Assembly: GCA_003343625.1 (NCBI GenBank)
Contig: QAKV01000018.1
Location: 1-60,430, forward strand
Direction of reading: 5' to 3'
Length of the DNA stretch: 60,430 bases
From: Clostridiales bacterium
GTDB taxonomy: Bacteria; Bacillota; Clostridia; Lachnospirales; Lachnospiraceae
Shown: one piece after another, positions 44,198 to 53,443 of the stretch
Layout of the letters: every line of letters begins with the position of its first letter
How positions within the stretch are numbered: position 1 is the first letter of the stretch
Notes under the pieces: model-generated
Database searches by the model: none
The model's input: the letters and a program-made list of their open reading frames with translations, nothing else
What the model was told of the DNA's origin: nothing
Position numbers and translations under genes: made by a program

Positions 44198-45229
44198 TTA
44201 CAGGGTAAGATCTGCGATATCGTACAGAAGCCTTTCGGAATCCGCCCATCCGAGGCAGGGATCCGTGATGGACTTGCCGTAGACGCCTCCGCCTACTTTC
44301 TGGCAGCCTTCCTCGATATAGCTTTCGATCATCACGCCCTTGACCAGATTGCGGATGTCAGGGCTCAGACGGCGGCTGTGAAGCACCTCCCTGACGATTC
44401 GGATCTGCTGTTCATACTGCTTGTTGGAGTTGGAATGATTGGCGTCGATGATGCAGGCGGGATTCTTTAAGTCGCGTTCGTTATACAGCGTCAGCAGGGT
44501 ATTGAGATCCTCGTAGTGATAGTTGGGCAGATTGCGTCCATGCTTGTTGGTCGCCCCGCGCAGAACGGTGTGGGCCAGCTCATTGCCGCTGGTATGGACT
44601 TCCCAACCCCGATAGATGAAGGAGTGGGGGTGCTGGGCTGCGTAAACGGAGTTGAGCATGACGGAGAAATCCCCGCTGGTGGGATTTTTCATGCCGGAGG
44701 GCACGTCGAATCCGCTGACCGTGAGACGGTGCTGCTGATCCTCCACGCTGCGGGCGCCGATGGCCACGTAGGAGAGGATATCCGACACATAGCCCCAGTT
44801 CTCGGGATAGAGCATCTCGTCGGCGGCAGTCAGGCCGGATTCTTCGAATGCGCGGATATGCATCTTGCGCATGGCGATGAGCCCCTGGAGGAAGTCCTCC
44901 TTCTTTTCGGGGTCGGGCTGGTGGACGATGCCCTTGTAGCCTTCTCCCGTGGTACGGGGCTTGTTGGTATAGATCCTGGGAATCAGGATCAACCGGTCAG
45001 AGACCTTTTCGTTGACTCTGGCCAGCCGGCTGATATAGTCGCAGACCGCATCCTCGTTGTCCGCGGAGCAGGGGCCGATGATGACCAGAAAACGGTCGCT
45101 TTCTCCGGTGATCACGTCCCGGATCTGTTTGTCCCGGAGGGCCTTTAAGCGGGCGAACTCCTTTGGAACCGGATACTGTTCCCGGATTTCGTCCGGCGTG
45201 GGCAGTTTTTTTATGAATTCAAAACTCAT
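44198..45229 (-). CDS. aroF: 3-deoxy-7-phosphoheptulonate (DAHP) synthase, class I
   Basis: First step of aromatic amino acid synthesis, from phosphoenolpyruvate and erythrose 4-phosphate. The 343-residue protein is of the AroF/G/H type: LVIIGPCSADNEDAV, the metal and substrate loops RIYTNKPRTTGEGYKG and IIDANHSNSNKQYEQQ. Whether Phe, Tyr or Trp inhibits it cannot be read. It has its own promoter and no other aro genes nearby, so the aroF symbol marks the family, not the paralogue. Confidence 0.95.
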   Translation of the reverse strand: MSFEFIKKLPTPDEIREQYPVPKEFARLKALRDKQIRDVITGESDRFLVIIGPCSADNEDAVCDYISRLARVNEKVSDRLILIPRIYTNKPRTTGEGYKGIVHQPDPEKKEDFLQGLIAMRKMHIRAFEESGLTAADEMLYPENWGYVSDILSYVAIGARSVEDQQHRLTVSGFDVPSGMKNPTSGDFSVMLNSVYAAQHPHSFIYRGWEVHTSGNELAHTVLRGATNKHGRNLPNYHYEDLNTLLTLYNERDLKNPACIIDANHSNSNKQYEQQIRIVREVLHSRRLSPDIRNLVKGVMIESYIEEGCQKVGGGVYGKSITDPCLGWADSERLLYDIADLTL

Positions 45230-45301
45230 CTTTCGTCTTTCTCCCTGAAATATGGTATGCTTGCTTTCATATGCATTTTTTCAGCATTTTGATGCACGCT
45301 T

Positions 45302-45330
45302 ATTATAGTATACAAAATGTCGGCGCGCAA
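45302..45330 (-). promoter_or_regulatory. Promoter of the DAHP synthase gene
   Basis: On the minus strand TTGCGC (45330-45325), 17-base spacer, TATAAT (45307-45302). Confidence 0.7.
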
Positions 45331-45348
45331 GAGCGGATTGAAGAGGGA

Positions 45349-46671
45349 TCAGTGCCTGCGCAGACAGGAGCGCAGGAGCAGGAAGCTTAAGGAGGCCACC
45401 AGCAGCTGTCCTGCCAGCATGCCCCACAGATATCCCTGAATGCCGAAAACGGGGATCGCGAAAAAGACGAAGGCGAGGCGGGTCAGAATGGAGAGCATAT
45501 TCAGGGCGAAGGTGGCTCCGGTTTTGCCGAGGCCGTTCAGGATGGAGAGCAGCGTGGTATTGAGATAGAGAAAAGGACACAAAAAGCTCAGAGTTCGGAT
45601 AAAGCGTCCGGTGAGCTCGCTGTGGAACAGAAAGGTGCCCAGGAAATTCCCGGTCAGCAGAAACATTCCCAGGCAGACGAATCCGAGAAGAAGGCAGTAG
45701 CGGACGCATTTGAAAACGGCGGAGCGGATGGCGGAGAGATTGTTGCGGGCATCCGCCTCGGCCACCAGCGGCATGAGGAGCACGGAAACCGAATTGGTCA
45801 GGGCGCCGGGAAAATGGATGCATGTCATGGCCATGCCGGTGAAGACCCCATAGATGGAAAGGGCCTGGGTCTGACTGTACCCGAATTGCTGCAGGCTGGC
45901 GGGAATCCGGGCGGATTCCACAGCGCCCAGAAGGTGCAGAAACACCCGGTTGGCGGACAGAGGGGCCGCGAAGCGAAATAACCGTCCCATGATGACGGAG
46001 TAGCGCGCTTTCGCCGGGGCGGGAAAGGGCATCTGTCCGGTGAAGTGAAACCAGGCCATGGGAAGGGAGGCCAGCGTGGAGGCGAATTCTCCGATCACCA
46101 GCCCTACGGCAGCGACGTTAATGGAAAAGATGATCCCATGTGCCGTGGAATACTGCCAGAATAAAAATACGCTGCCGACCCGGAAACTCTGCTCGATTAA
46201 CTGACAGATTGCCGGAAGGCCGGCCCTTTTGATTCCGTAGTAATAGCCGTTGATGCAGGAGTGCAGGCAGGCGGCGGGAAAGGAAAGGGCTGCGATTCGA
46301 AGCAGGGGAGCGCAGCGCGGCTCCAGAAGAAGGGAGACGGAGATGAAATCCGCACCGCGATAGACCAGGACGGCGCAGCCGGCGGACAGCGCGCCGGAAA
46401 AGGCCATGCCGGACAGGAGAATGCGCAGCCGGTTGGCGATACAGGAGGGACCGGATTCTCCGGCCACGAATTTGGAAATTGCGCTCTGAATGCCGGAGGT
46501 GCACAGCGCGAAGGTGAGGGAGAGGATCGGATTCATCAGCTCGTAGATTCCCATCCCTTCCTCGCCGAACATGCGGGACAGAAAAATCCGGTAAAAAAAT
46601 CCGATCAGGCGGCTGGCCAGACCGGCAGCTGTGAGGATGAGAGTCCCTTTGATCAGCGCGTTTTTTTTCAT
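45349..46671 (-). CDS. spoVB: SpoVB-like polysaccharide flippase (MOP/MATE superfamily)
   Basis: A 440-residue membrane protein with about 12-14 helices. The opening KGTLILTAAGLASRLIGFFY then FGEEGMGIYELM is the signature of the SpoVB/Wzx branch, which flips lipid II or other lipid-linked sugars; SpoVB is needed for spore cortex. GGAGG lies five bases before the start. Since several paralogues occur in Clostridia, a vegetative MurJ-like role is possible. Confidence 0.85.
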   Translation of the reverse strand: MKKNALIKGTLILTAAGLASRLIGFFYRIFLSRMFGEEGMGIYELMNPILSLTFALCTSGIQSAISKFVAGESGPSCIANRLRILLSGMAFSGALSAGCAVLVYRGADFISVSLLLEPRCAPLLRIAALSFPAACLHSCINGYYYGIKRAGLPAICQLIEQSFRVGSVFLFWQYSTAHGIIFSINVAAVGLVIGEFASTLASLPMAWFHFTGQMPFPAPAKARYSVIMGRLFRFAAPLSANRVFLHLLGAVESARIPASLQQFGYSQTQALSIYGVFTGMAMTCIHFPGALTNSVSVLLMPLVAEADARNNLSAIRSAVFKCVRYCLLLGFVCLGMFLLTGNFLGTFLFHSELTGRFIRTLSFLCPFLYLNTTLLSILNGLGKTGATFALNMLSILTRLAFVFFAIPVFGIQGYLWGMLAGQLLVASLSFLLLRSCLRRH

Positions 46672-46755
46672 AACCGCCTCCGAGGCAGCAGGGTATATGG
46701 ATATATATGCTGGAAAACGCGGCCGACAGAACAGAAGGAGAAAAGGACGAGAGGA

Positions 46756-47811
46756 ATGGAAAAGAAAAAGATCGTAGTGGGTATGTCCGGCGGAGTGGAT
46801 TCTTCCGTGGCGGCATGGCTTTTGAAGCAGCAGGGATATGAGGTGCTGGGCGTCACGATGCGCCATTTTGACGGGATGGAAGAAATCGAGAGAGAGGCCG
46901 CGCAGGCGGCAGAACAGCTGGGAATTTCCTGGGAAGTCGCGGACGTCAGGGCGGCTTTCTCCCGTCAGGTGATGGAAGATTTCGCGCAGGAATATCTGCG
47001 GGGAAGAACGCCCAATCCATGTGTGATCTGCAACCGGAAAATCAAGTGGGAGGCGATTTTGGATTATGCCGCCAGGCGGGGTGCCGACAGGATCGCGACA
47101 GGACACTATGCGCGGATCTGCCGGCTGCCGAACGGCAGGCTCAGCGTGGCCAATGCGTCCACGGCTGAAAAGGATCAGACCTATGCCCTCTATCGGCTCA
47201 CGCAGCGACAACTGGAGCACACGGAAATGCCCCTGGGGGAATACTCCAAAGAGGAAGTGCGCCAAATGGCCAAAGAGGCGGGGCTCTCCGTGGCGCATAA
47301 GAAGGACAGTCAGGAAATCTGTTTCATTCCGGATCGCGATTACGCCTCCTTCATCCGCCGGTTTTCCGGGGAAGAAAAGGCGGGCAGGGCCGCTTCGCCC
47401 GGGAATTTTGTGGATCGGGAGGGGAAGATCTTAGGGCGGCACAAGGGGATCATCCATTATACCATAGGACAGAGAAAAGGGCTGAATCTGGCTATGGGGC
47501 ATCCCGTTTTCGTCACCGGGATCCGGACGGATACCCGGGAAGTGGTGATCGGGGAAAATGAGGACCTGTTCACCAGGAGGCTGCTGTGCAGTCGGATCAA
47601 TGTGATGGCGGAGGCGAAGCTGGAAGGAGAGCGCCGGCTTCTGGGCAGGATCCGCTACGGGCATAAGGGAACCATGTGCCGGGTATGGCCGGCGGGGGAA
47701 GATCTTTGGGAGTGTGAATTCGAAGAACCGGTGCGCGCTGTGACCGCCGGCCAGTCCGCGGTGTTCTATGATGAAGGCTATATCTTCGGCGGCGGGATCA
47801 TAGAGGCCTGA
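46756..47811 (+). CDS. mnmA: tRNA 2-thiouridylase MnmA
   Basis: Thiolates U34 of tRNA for Lys, Glu and Gln. The 351-residue protein has the PP-loop GMSGGVDSSVAAWLLK (about 9), the catalytic cysteines in NPCVICNRKIKW (about 88) and DSQEICFIPD (about 189) and the GHYAR motif. It is transcribed divergently from spoVB; longer upstream frames overlap that gene and are rejected. Confidence 0.96.
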   Translation: MEKKKIVVGMSGGVDSSVAAWLLKQQGYEVLGVTMRHFDGMEEIEREAAQAAEQLGISWEVADVRAAFSRQVMEDFAQEYLRGRTPNPCVICNRKIKWEAILDYAARRGADRIATGHYARICRLPNGRLSVANASTAEKDQTYALYRLTQRQLEHTEMPLGEYSKEEVRQMAKEAGLSVAHKKDSQEICFIPDRDYASFIRRFSGEEKAGRAASPGNFVDREGKILGRHKGIIHYTIGQRKGLNLAMGHPVFVTGIRTDTREVVIGENEDLFTRRLLCSRINVMAEAKLEGERRLLGRIRYGHKGTMCRVWPAGEDLWECEFEEPVRAVTAGQSAVFYDEGYIFGGGIIEA

Positions 47812-47833
47812 AGAAGTTTTTCACGAGGAAGGG

Positions 47834-47862
47834 TTGCGCCACAGGTCTTTTTTCGTTATACT
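47834..47862 (+). promoter_or_regulatory. Sigma-A promoter of purB
   Basis: TTGCGC at 47834-47839, 17-base spacer, TATACT at 47857-47862. Confidence 0.7.
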
Positions 47863-47913
47863 TTTTGCCAGAGGAAAACGGAGAAAAGCTCAGAAAGAAA
47901 GGATTGGAAGCCG

Positions 47914-49347
47914 ATGAGTACAGACAGATATACCAGCCCGCTGTCGGAGCGTTACGCCAGCAGGCAGATGCAGTACATTTTTTCGCAGGACATGAAATTC
48001 AGAACCTGGAGGAGGCTCTGGATCGCCCTGGCGGAAACGGAGAAAGAGCTGGGGCTTGAAATCACCCAGGAACAGATCGATGAGCTGAAGAGCCATCAGG
48101 ACGATATCAACTACGACGTGGCCAGAGCCAGAGAAAAAGAAGTTCGCCATGACGTGATGAGCCATGTATACGCCTATGGAGTACAGTGCCCGAAGGCCAA
48201 AGGGATCATTCATCTGGGCGCCACATCCTGCTATGTGGGTGACAATACGGATATCATCATCATGGCCGAAGCGCTGAAGCTGGTGAGAAAGAAACTCTTA
48301 AATGTGATTTCTGAGCTGGCTGACTTCGCGGATCGGTACAAGGCGCAGCCCACCCTGGCGTTCACCCATTTTCAGCCAGCCCAGCCCACCACCGTGGGGA
48401 AGAGGGCGACGTTGTGGTTGCAGGAATTTTTCATGGATTTAGAAGATCTGGAATACGTGCTGGGCAGCCTGCGCCTTCTGGGCTCCAAAGGGACTACGGG
48501 CACACAGGCGTCCTTTCTGGAACTGTTTGAAGGGGATCAGGAGAAGGTGGATCGGCTGGATCCCATGATCGCGGAGAAGATGGGATTTCCGGGCTGCTAT
48601 CCGGTGTCCGGACAGACCTATTCCCGCAAGGTGGACACCCGCGTGATGAACGTGCTGGCGGGGATTGCGGCCAGCGCCCACAAGATGTCCAACGATATCC
48701 GGTTACTGCAGCATCTGAAGGAAGTCGAAGAGCCTTTCGAAAAGAACCAGATCGGCTCCTCGGCCATGGCATATAAGAGAAACCCCATGCGCAGCGAGCG
48801 GATCGCCTCTCTGGCCCGCTATGTGATGGTGGACGCATTAAATCCGGCGATCACTTCCGCTACCCAATGGTTCGAGAGGACTCTGGACGACTCCGCAAAC
48901 AAGAGGATATCTATCGCGGAAGGATTTCTGGCAGCAGACGGTATCCTGGATCTTTGCCTTAACGTGGTGGATGGGCTGGTGGTCTATCCGAAAGTCATCG
49001 CAAAACATCTGCGCAGCGAACTGCCCTTCATGGCCACGGAAAATATCATGATGGATGCGGTGCGCGCCGGCGGGGACAGACAGGAGCTTCATGAGCGGAT
49101 CCGCCAGCTTTCCATGGAGGCCGGAAAGCGGGTGAAAGAAGAGGGAGCGGACAACGAAATGCTCGATTTGATCGCGCGGGATGAGATGTTCCATCTGGAT
49201 AAGCAGGCGCTGGAGGCTTCCATGGATCCGTCCCGTTACGTGGGCTGCAGCGTCCATCAGGTGGAGCGCTATCTGGAGCAGGTGATCCGGCCGCTGCTCG
49301 CCGAAAACAGAGAAGAGCTCGGAGTGAAGGCGGAGATTAACGTCTGA
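47914..49347 (+). CDS. purB: Adenylosuccinate lyase
   Basis: Cleaves SAICAR and adenylosuccinate in purine synthesis. The 477-residue protein has the superfamily signature GSSAMAYKRNPMRSE (about 280), HLGATSCYVGDNTD and the catalytic-His segment FTHFQPAQPTTVGKR. It is followed by purA, the enzyme just before it in AMP synthesis, although a separate promoter intervenes. Confidence 0.97.
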   Translation: MSTDRYTSPLSERYASRQMQYIFSQDMKFRTWRRLWIALAETEKELGLEITQEQIDELKSHQDDINYDVARAREKEVRHDVMSHVYAYGVQCPKAKGIIHLGATSCYVGDNTDIIIMAEALKLVRKKLLNVISELADFADRYKAQPTLAFTHFQPAQPTTVGKRATLWLQEFFMDLEDLEYVLGSLRLLGSKGTTGTQASFLELFEGDQEKVDRLDPMIAEKMGFPGCYPVSGQTYSRKVDTRVMNVLAGIAASAHKMSNDIRLLQHLKEVEEPFEKNQIGSSAMAYKRNPMRSERIASLARYVMVDALNPAITSATQWFERTLDDSANKRISIAEGFLAADGILDLCLNVVDGLVVYPKVIAKHLRSELPFMATENIMMDAVRAGGDRQELHERIRQLSMEAGKRVKEEGADNEMLDLIARDEMFHLDKQALEASMDPSRYVGCSVHQVERYLEQVIRPLLAENREELGVKAEINV

Positions 49348-49386
49348 TTATAAGTATGGATTATATAATGTATAATATATATTGAT

Positions 49387-49414
49387 TTTACTTATATAGA
49401 TTTTTTGCTATACT
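49387..49414 (+). promoter_or_regulatory. Promoter of purA
   Basis: TTTACT at 49387-49392, 16-base spacer, extended -10 TGCTATACT ending at 49414. The surrounding AT-rich tract 49348-49410 may act as an UP element. Confidence 0.6.
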
Positions 49415-49462
49415 GGAAGCGTACCGGTTCCGTTGTGAAGCCGGGAACAAAAAGAGGGTAAA

Positions 49463-49554
49463 GATCAACGAATACGCTCGATCGTGTATTCGCTGATCCG
49501 GATTTGTGCCGAAGCGTCACAAATCCTCAGCGCAAAAGCGCTTCGGAATGGAGG
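49463..49554 (+). promoter_or_regulatory. Structured leader element, copy B (before purA)
   Basis: A 36-nt hairpin (49463-49498, GATCAACGAATACG to CGTGTATTCGCTGATC), CGG, the hairpin GGATTTGTG/CACAAATCC (49500-49526, identical to copy A), then AGCGCAAAAGCGCTTCGGAA running into TGGAGG, the purA ribosome site. CCGAAGCG at 49509-49516 can alternatively pair with CGCTTCGG at 49539-49546, competing with the GGATTTGTG hairpin. Confidence 0.7.
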
Positions 49555-49559
49555 AAACG

Positions 49560-50852
49560 ATGGTAAAAGCAGTAGTCGGAGCAAACTGGGGAGATGAAGG
49601 AAAAGGGAAGATTACGGATATGCTGGCGAGGGAAGCGGATATCGTCATCCGCTTTCAGGGAGGCGCCAACGCGGGACATACGATCGTGAATGATTATGGG
49701 AAATTCGCGCTGCATACGCTTCCGTCCGGTGTGTTCTACAGTCACGTAACCAATATTATCGGCAACGGCGTGGCGCTCAACATCCCGATCCTGTTCCAGG
49801 AGATCAAGGGGCTGACGGATCGCAATGTACCCCAGCCCAATATCCTGATTTCGGATCGGGCGCAGATCGTGATGCCCTATCACATCCTGCTGGATACCTG
49901 CGAGGAAGCGCGGCTGGCGGGAAAATCCTTTGGATCCACCAAGTCCGGCATAGCGCCTTTTTATTCGGATAAGTTCGCCAAAATCGGCTTCCAGGTCAGC
50001 GAGTTATTCGACGACAGCCTGCTGGAGGAAAAGGTGGCGCGGGTCTGCGAACTGAAAAACGTGCTGTTCGAGCACCTGTATCACCGGGAAGGGATCGACC
50101 CCAAAGAACTGCTGGATACGTTGCACGAATACCGCGACATGGTAAAGCCCTATGTGGGCAACGTGTCCGCTTATCTGTATCAGGCCCTCAGGGAGGGAAA
50201 GAATATTCTGCTGGAAGGTCAGCTGGGGACGATGAAGGATCCGGATCATGGAATCTATCCCATGGTGACATCTTCTTCCACTCTGGCGGCATATGGGGCG
50301 ATCGGCGCGGGGATTCCGCCCTATGAGATCAAGACTATTGTGGCTGTGACGAAAGCTTACTCCTCTGCGGTAGGGGCTGGTGCATTCGTCTCCGAGATTT
50401 TCGGAGAAGAGGCGGATGAGCTGCGCCGCAGAGGCGGAGACGGCGGAGAATACGGCGCCACGACCGGGCGGCCCAGAAGGATGGGCTGGTATGACTGCGT
50501 GGCATCCCATTACGGCTGCCGTCTGCAGGGAGCGACGGAGGTCGCTCTGACCGTTTTGGATGTGCTGGGATATCTGGACGAGATCCCGGTCTGCGTCGGC
50601 TATGAAATCGACGGAGAGGTTACGAAAGAATTTCCGGTTACCCGTCTCCTGGAGAAGGCGAAGCCCGTATATCGGGTTCTGCCCGGATGGAAGTGCGACA
50701 TCCGCGGGATCCGCACATACGAAGCGCTTCCTGAAAATTGCAGGAAATATGTGGAATTCATTGAAGAACAGCTGGGATATCCCATCACCATGGTCTCCAA
50801 CGGACCCGGCAGAGAGGATATCGTCTATCGCGAGAGCGCGTTGAAGGCCTGA
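49560..50852 (+). CDS. purA: Adenylosuccinate synthetase
   Basis: GTP-dependent first step from IMP to AMP. The 430-residue protein has GANWGDEGKGKI (about 8-19), FQGGANAGHTI, SGIAPFYSDK and TTGRPRRMGWYD. GGAGG lies five bases before the ATG. The leader carries structured element copy B, so control at translation is possible. Confidence 0.97.
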   Translation: MVKAVVGANWGDEGKGKITDMLAREADIVIRFQGGANAGHTIVNDYGKFALHTLPSGVFYSHVTNIIGNGVALNIPILFQEIKGLTDRNVPQPNILISDRAQIVMPYHILLDTCEEARLAGKSFGSTKSGIAPFYSDKFAKIGFQVSELFDDSLLEEKVARVCELKNVLFEHLYHREGIDPKELLDTLHEYRDMVKPYVGNVSAYLYQALREGKNILLEGQLGTMKDPDHGIYPMVTSSSTLAAYGAIGAGIPPYEIKTIVAVTKAYSSAVGAGAFVSEIFGEEADELRRRGGDGGEYGATTGRPRRMGWYDCVASHYGCRLQGATEVALTVLDVLGYLDEIPVCVGYEIDGEVTKEFPVTRLLEKAKPVYRVLPGWKCDIRGIRTYEALPENCRKYVEFIEEQLGYPITMVSNGPGREDIVYRESALKA

Positions 50853-50869
50853 ACGGCTCAGCTGCGGAA

Positions 50870-50938
50870 TTGACAGAGCGAGCAAAAATCCCTTATAATA
50901 GAAGCCGTTGTATGAGGCTGCTAGGATAAGGGATTTTT
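50870..50938 (+). promoter_or_regulatory. Promoter of the LysR gene embedded in a long inverted repeat
   Basis: TTGACA at 50870-50875 and TATAAT at 50894-50899, 18 bases apart. AAAAATCCCTTAT (50884-50896) and ATAAGGGATTTTT (50926-50938) are perfect 13-base inverted arms around an inner AGCC/GGCT pairing. The left arm overlaps the -10. It may be the purA terminator, an operator, or both. Confidence 0.6.
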
Positions 50939-50949
50939 ACGTTAAATTT

Positions 50950-51849
50950 ATGTTGATCGCGAATCTGGAATATTACAAAGTGTTTTATTACGCGGTAAAA
51001 TGCGGTTCCGTCACCCGGGCGTCAGAGGAACTTTCCCTGTCCCAGCCTGCGGTGAGCCAGAGCTTAAAGCAGCTGGAACGGATTCTGGGGATCCGCCTTC
51101 TGAAGAGGAGTTCCAGGGGGATTTCTCCTACTGCGGAGGGACAGCTCCTGTTTTCTTTTGTGGAAAAGGGGTACGAACAGTTCGAAGCGGGGGAAAAGAG
51201 GCTGCTGCAGATCCGGAATCTGGAGCGGGGGGAGATCACCATCGGCGCATCCGATATGACGCTGCGCTTTTTCCTCCTTCCCTGGCTGGAGCGGTTTCAC
51301 GAGATCTGGCCGGGCATTAAGGTGACGGTGACAAACGGCCCGACGCCGGCGACTATGGCGCTTTTGCGGGAAGGAAAGATCGACTTCGGAGTGATATCCG
51401 GCCCTCTGGAAGAAGAGGAAGGGATCCGGATGCGTCCGGTGCAGCAAATCGAGGATATCTTCGTGATCGGGCGGAAATTTTCAAAGCTGAAGGAGGGGAC
51501 GCACCCCATTCGGATTCTGGAAGAGCTGCCGCTGATCATGATAGAACCCCGCACCAGCACGAGGAAATACGTGCAGGGATTTCTGGAGAGCCGCGGTGTG
51601 ACCGTCAGCCCGGAATTCGAGCTGGCCACCAGCGACATGATCGTGCAGTTTGCGATCCGAAACCTCGGCGTGGGCAGCGTGGTGAGGAATTTTGCCGAAG
51701 AGCAGCTGCGCGCGGGGACGCTGAATGAGCTGAAGTTCAGGACGCCCATTCCGCCGAGGGATTTTCTGCTGGTGACATCCGAGCGGGATCGGGCGGGGCT
51801 GGCCGCTTCACGGCTTCTGGAAATGATTTTTGGAAAGGAAAAGGGATAG
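50950..51849 (+). CDS. LysR family transcriptional regulator
   Basis: A 299-residue regulator: N-terminal winged helix (VFYYAVKCGSVTRASEELSL, SQPAVSQSLKQLE) and a periplasmic-binding-type effector domain (GEITIGASDMTLRFFLLPWL). The ligand and targets are unknown. The start is set by homology; its ribosome site is weak. It ends four bases before a HAD phosphatase gene, so the two are likely one operon. Confidence 0.9.
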   Translation: MLIANLEYYKVFYYAVKCGSVTRASEELSLSQPAVSQSLKQLERILGIRLLKRSSRGISPTAEGQLLFSFVEKGYEQFEAGEKRLLQIRNLERGEITIGASDMTLRFFLLPWLERFHEIWPGIKVTVTNGPTPATMALLREGKIDFGVISGPLEEEEGIRMRPVQQIEDIFVIGRKFSKLKEGTHPIRILEELPLIMIEPRTSTRKYVQGFLESRGVTVSPEFELATSDMIVQFAIRNLGVGSVVRNFAEEQLRAGTLNELKFRTPIPPRDFLLVTSERDRAGLAASRLLEMIFGKEKG

Positions 51850-51852
51850 ACT

Positions 51853-52452
51853 ATGATCAGAACGGTGATTTTTGATATCGGAAATGTGCTGGCCGGTTTT
51901 TCCTGGGAGGAGCACTTTAAAAATCTGGGTTACGATGGGGAAATGACGCAGAGGCTGGCCAGGGCCACAGTGTATTCCGACGACTGGAAGGAATATGACA
52001 GGGGATGTAAGTCGGACGAAGAGATGGAGCGCCTGCTGGTGGAAAACGATCCCGAGATCGGGCCGGAGATACGAAGAGTACTGTCAGACCTGGGTGGAAT
52101 GGTGAAGCGCTGGGATTACGCCATCCCCTGGATACGGGAATTGAAGAAAAAGGGATATCAGGTGCTGGTTCTCTCCAATTTTTCCCAAAAAGCTCTGCGC
52201 GAATGCTGGAACGCTCTGGACTTTCTGCCGTATGTGGACGGCGGCATCCTCTCTTTTCAGGATAAACTCGTCAAGCCCATGCCGGAAATCTATCGTCTGC
52301 TGCTGGATCGCTATTGCTTAAAGGCGGAAGAATGCGTGTTTATGGACGATACTCCGGAAAACGTAGAAGGCGCCAGGCGGGCGGGAATCCACGCGTTTCA
52401 CTTTGAAAGCCAGGAACAGGCGAAGGCGGAACTGGAGAAACTCGGCGTTTGA
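51853..52452 (+). CDS. HAD-superfamily hydrolase, subfamily IA
   Basis: A 199-residue predicted phosphatase: motif I VIFDIGNVLAGF (nucleophile Asp 8), motif II VLVLSNFS, motif IV VFMDDTPENVEGARRAG. The residue two after the nucleophile is Gly, not Asp, as in the YihX-like FDxGNV group, which act on sugar phosphates. The substrate cannot be told. Confidence 0.87.
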   Translation: MIRTVIFDIGNVLAGFSWEEHFKNLGYDGEMTQRLARATVYSDDWKEYDRGCKSDEEMERLLVENDPEIGPEIRRVLSDLGGMVKRWDYAIPWIRELKKKGYQVLVLSNFSQKALRECWNALDFLPYVDGGILSFQDKLVKPMPEIYRLLLDRYCLKAEECVFMDDTPENVEGARRAGIHAFHFESQEQAKAELEKLGV

Positions 52453-52470
52453 CAGACGGGAGAAGAAGCC

Positions 52471-53412
52471 ATGGTCAAAAAGTATATTACGGAAAACGGC
52501 GTGCTCTGCGCCCGGAAGGAGACTGCGCCAGGTATCTGGGTCAATCTGGTGAACCCCACGTTCGAGGAATGCGATGCGGTGGCGAATGAATTTCATATCG
52601 ATATAGCCGATGTTCGGGCGGCGCTGGATGATGAGGAGAGCTCCCGCGTGGATGTCAATGACGAGTATTCCCTCATTCTGTTCGATATTCCCTCCATCGA
52701 ATATCGGCATGAGAGGGAAGCTTACACCACGATTCCGTTGGGCCTGATTCTGGCGGGGGATGTGCTCATCTCCGTCTGCGGGGAGGAAACGCCGGTGCTG
52801 AAGGGATTTGAGGAAAATACGGTGCGGGAGTTCTCCACGAAGAAGCAGATGCGGTTCATGTATCAGATCTTTCTGAAATCCTGCATGCTGTATCAGGCGT
52901 ATCTTCGCATCGTTGACCGAAGGCGCAAGGAAATTGAAGAGCATATCGGAGAGGATACGGAAGACGTGGAGCTGATCGACCTGCACGAGCTGGAGTCCAA
53001 CCTGGTGTATTTCGACACTTCCCTGCGGGCGAACAAGGTGGTACTGGAACGGCTGGTGCGCTATAACCGGATCAAAAAATATCCCGAAGACCAGGAACTT
53101 CTGGAGGATGTTGTGGTAGAAAACCAACAGGCTATCGAAATGACCCAGATCTACAGGGATATCATCAAGGGCACCAGGGAACTGCTGTCCGCGGTGATGG
53201 ACAACCGGTTGAACACGGCGATGAAATATCTGGCATCCATCACCATCGTGATGGCGATTCCCACCATCATTTCAGGGATTTACGGTATGAATGTGGACGA
53301 GGAGGGGATGCCTTTTGCCGGAGCGCCCTTCGGCTTCGGGATCATTTGCGTGATCATGCTTTTGATCTGTATCCTGGCCATTTGGATTCTGCGCAGGAGG
53401 AAGATGCTCTGA
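52471..53412 (+). CDS. corA: CorA family magnesium transporter
   Basis: A 313-residue pentameric channel: large acidic N-terminal cytoplasmic domain, two C-terminal membrane helices (about 255-275 and 285-308) with the signature YGMNV (about 271) at the end of the first, and a basic tail (RRRKML). It could carry other divalent ions. Confidence 0.92.
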   Translation: MVKKYITENGVLCARKETAPGIWVNLVNPTFEECDAVANEFHIDIADVRAALDDEESSRVDVNDEYSLILFDIPSIEYRHEREAYTTIPLGLILAGDVLISVCGEETPVLKGFEENTVREFSTKKQMRFMYQIFLKSCMLYQAYLRIVDRRRKEIEEHIGEDTEDVELIDLHELESNLVYFDTSLRANKVVLERLVRYNRIKKYPEDQELLEDVVVENQQAIEMTQIYRDIIKGTRELLSAVMDNRLNTAMKYLASITIVMAIPTIISGIYGMNVDEEGMPFAGAPFGFGIICVIMLLICILAIWILRRRKML

Positions 53413-53443
53413 CCTCTGATGAAAAGGGAAGGCGCGCATTTTC

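Noticed and set aside
46672..47298. Upstream extension of the spoVB frame on the minus strand
   Set aside because: It overlaps mnmA; the SpoVB N-terminus and GGAGG set the start at 46671.
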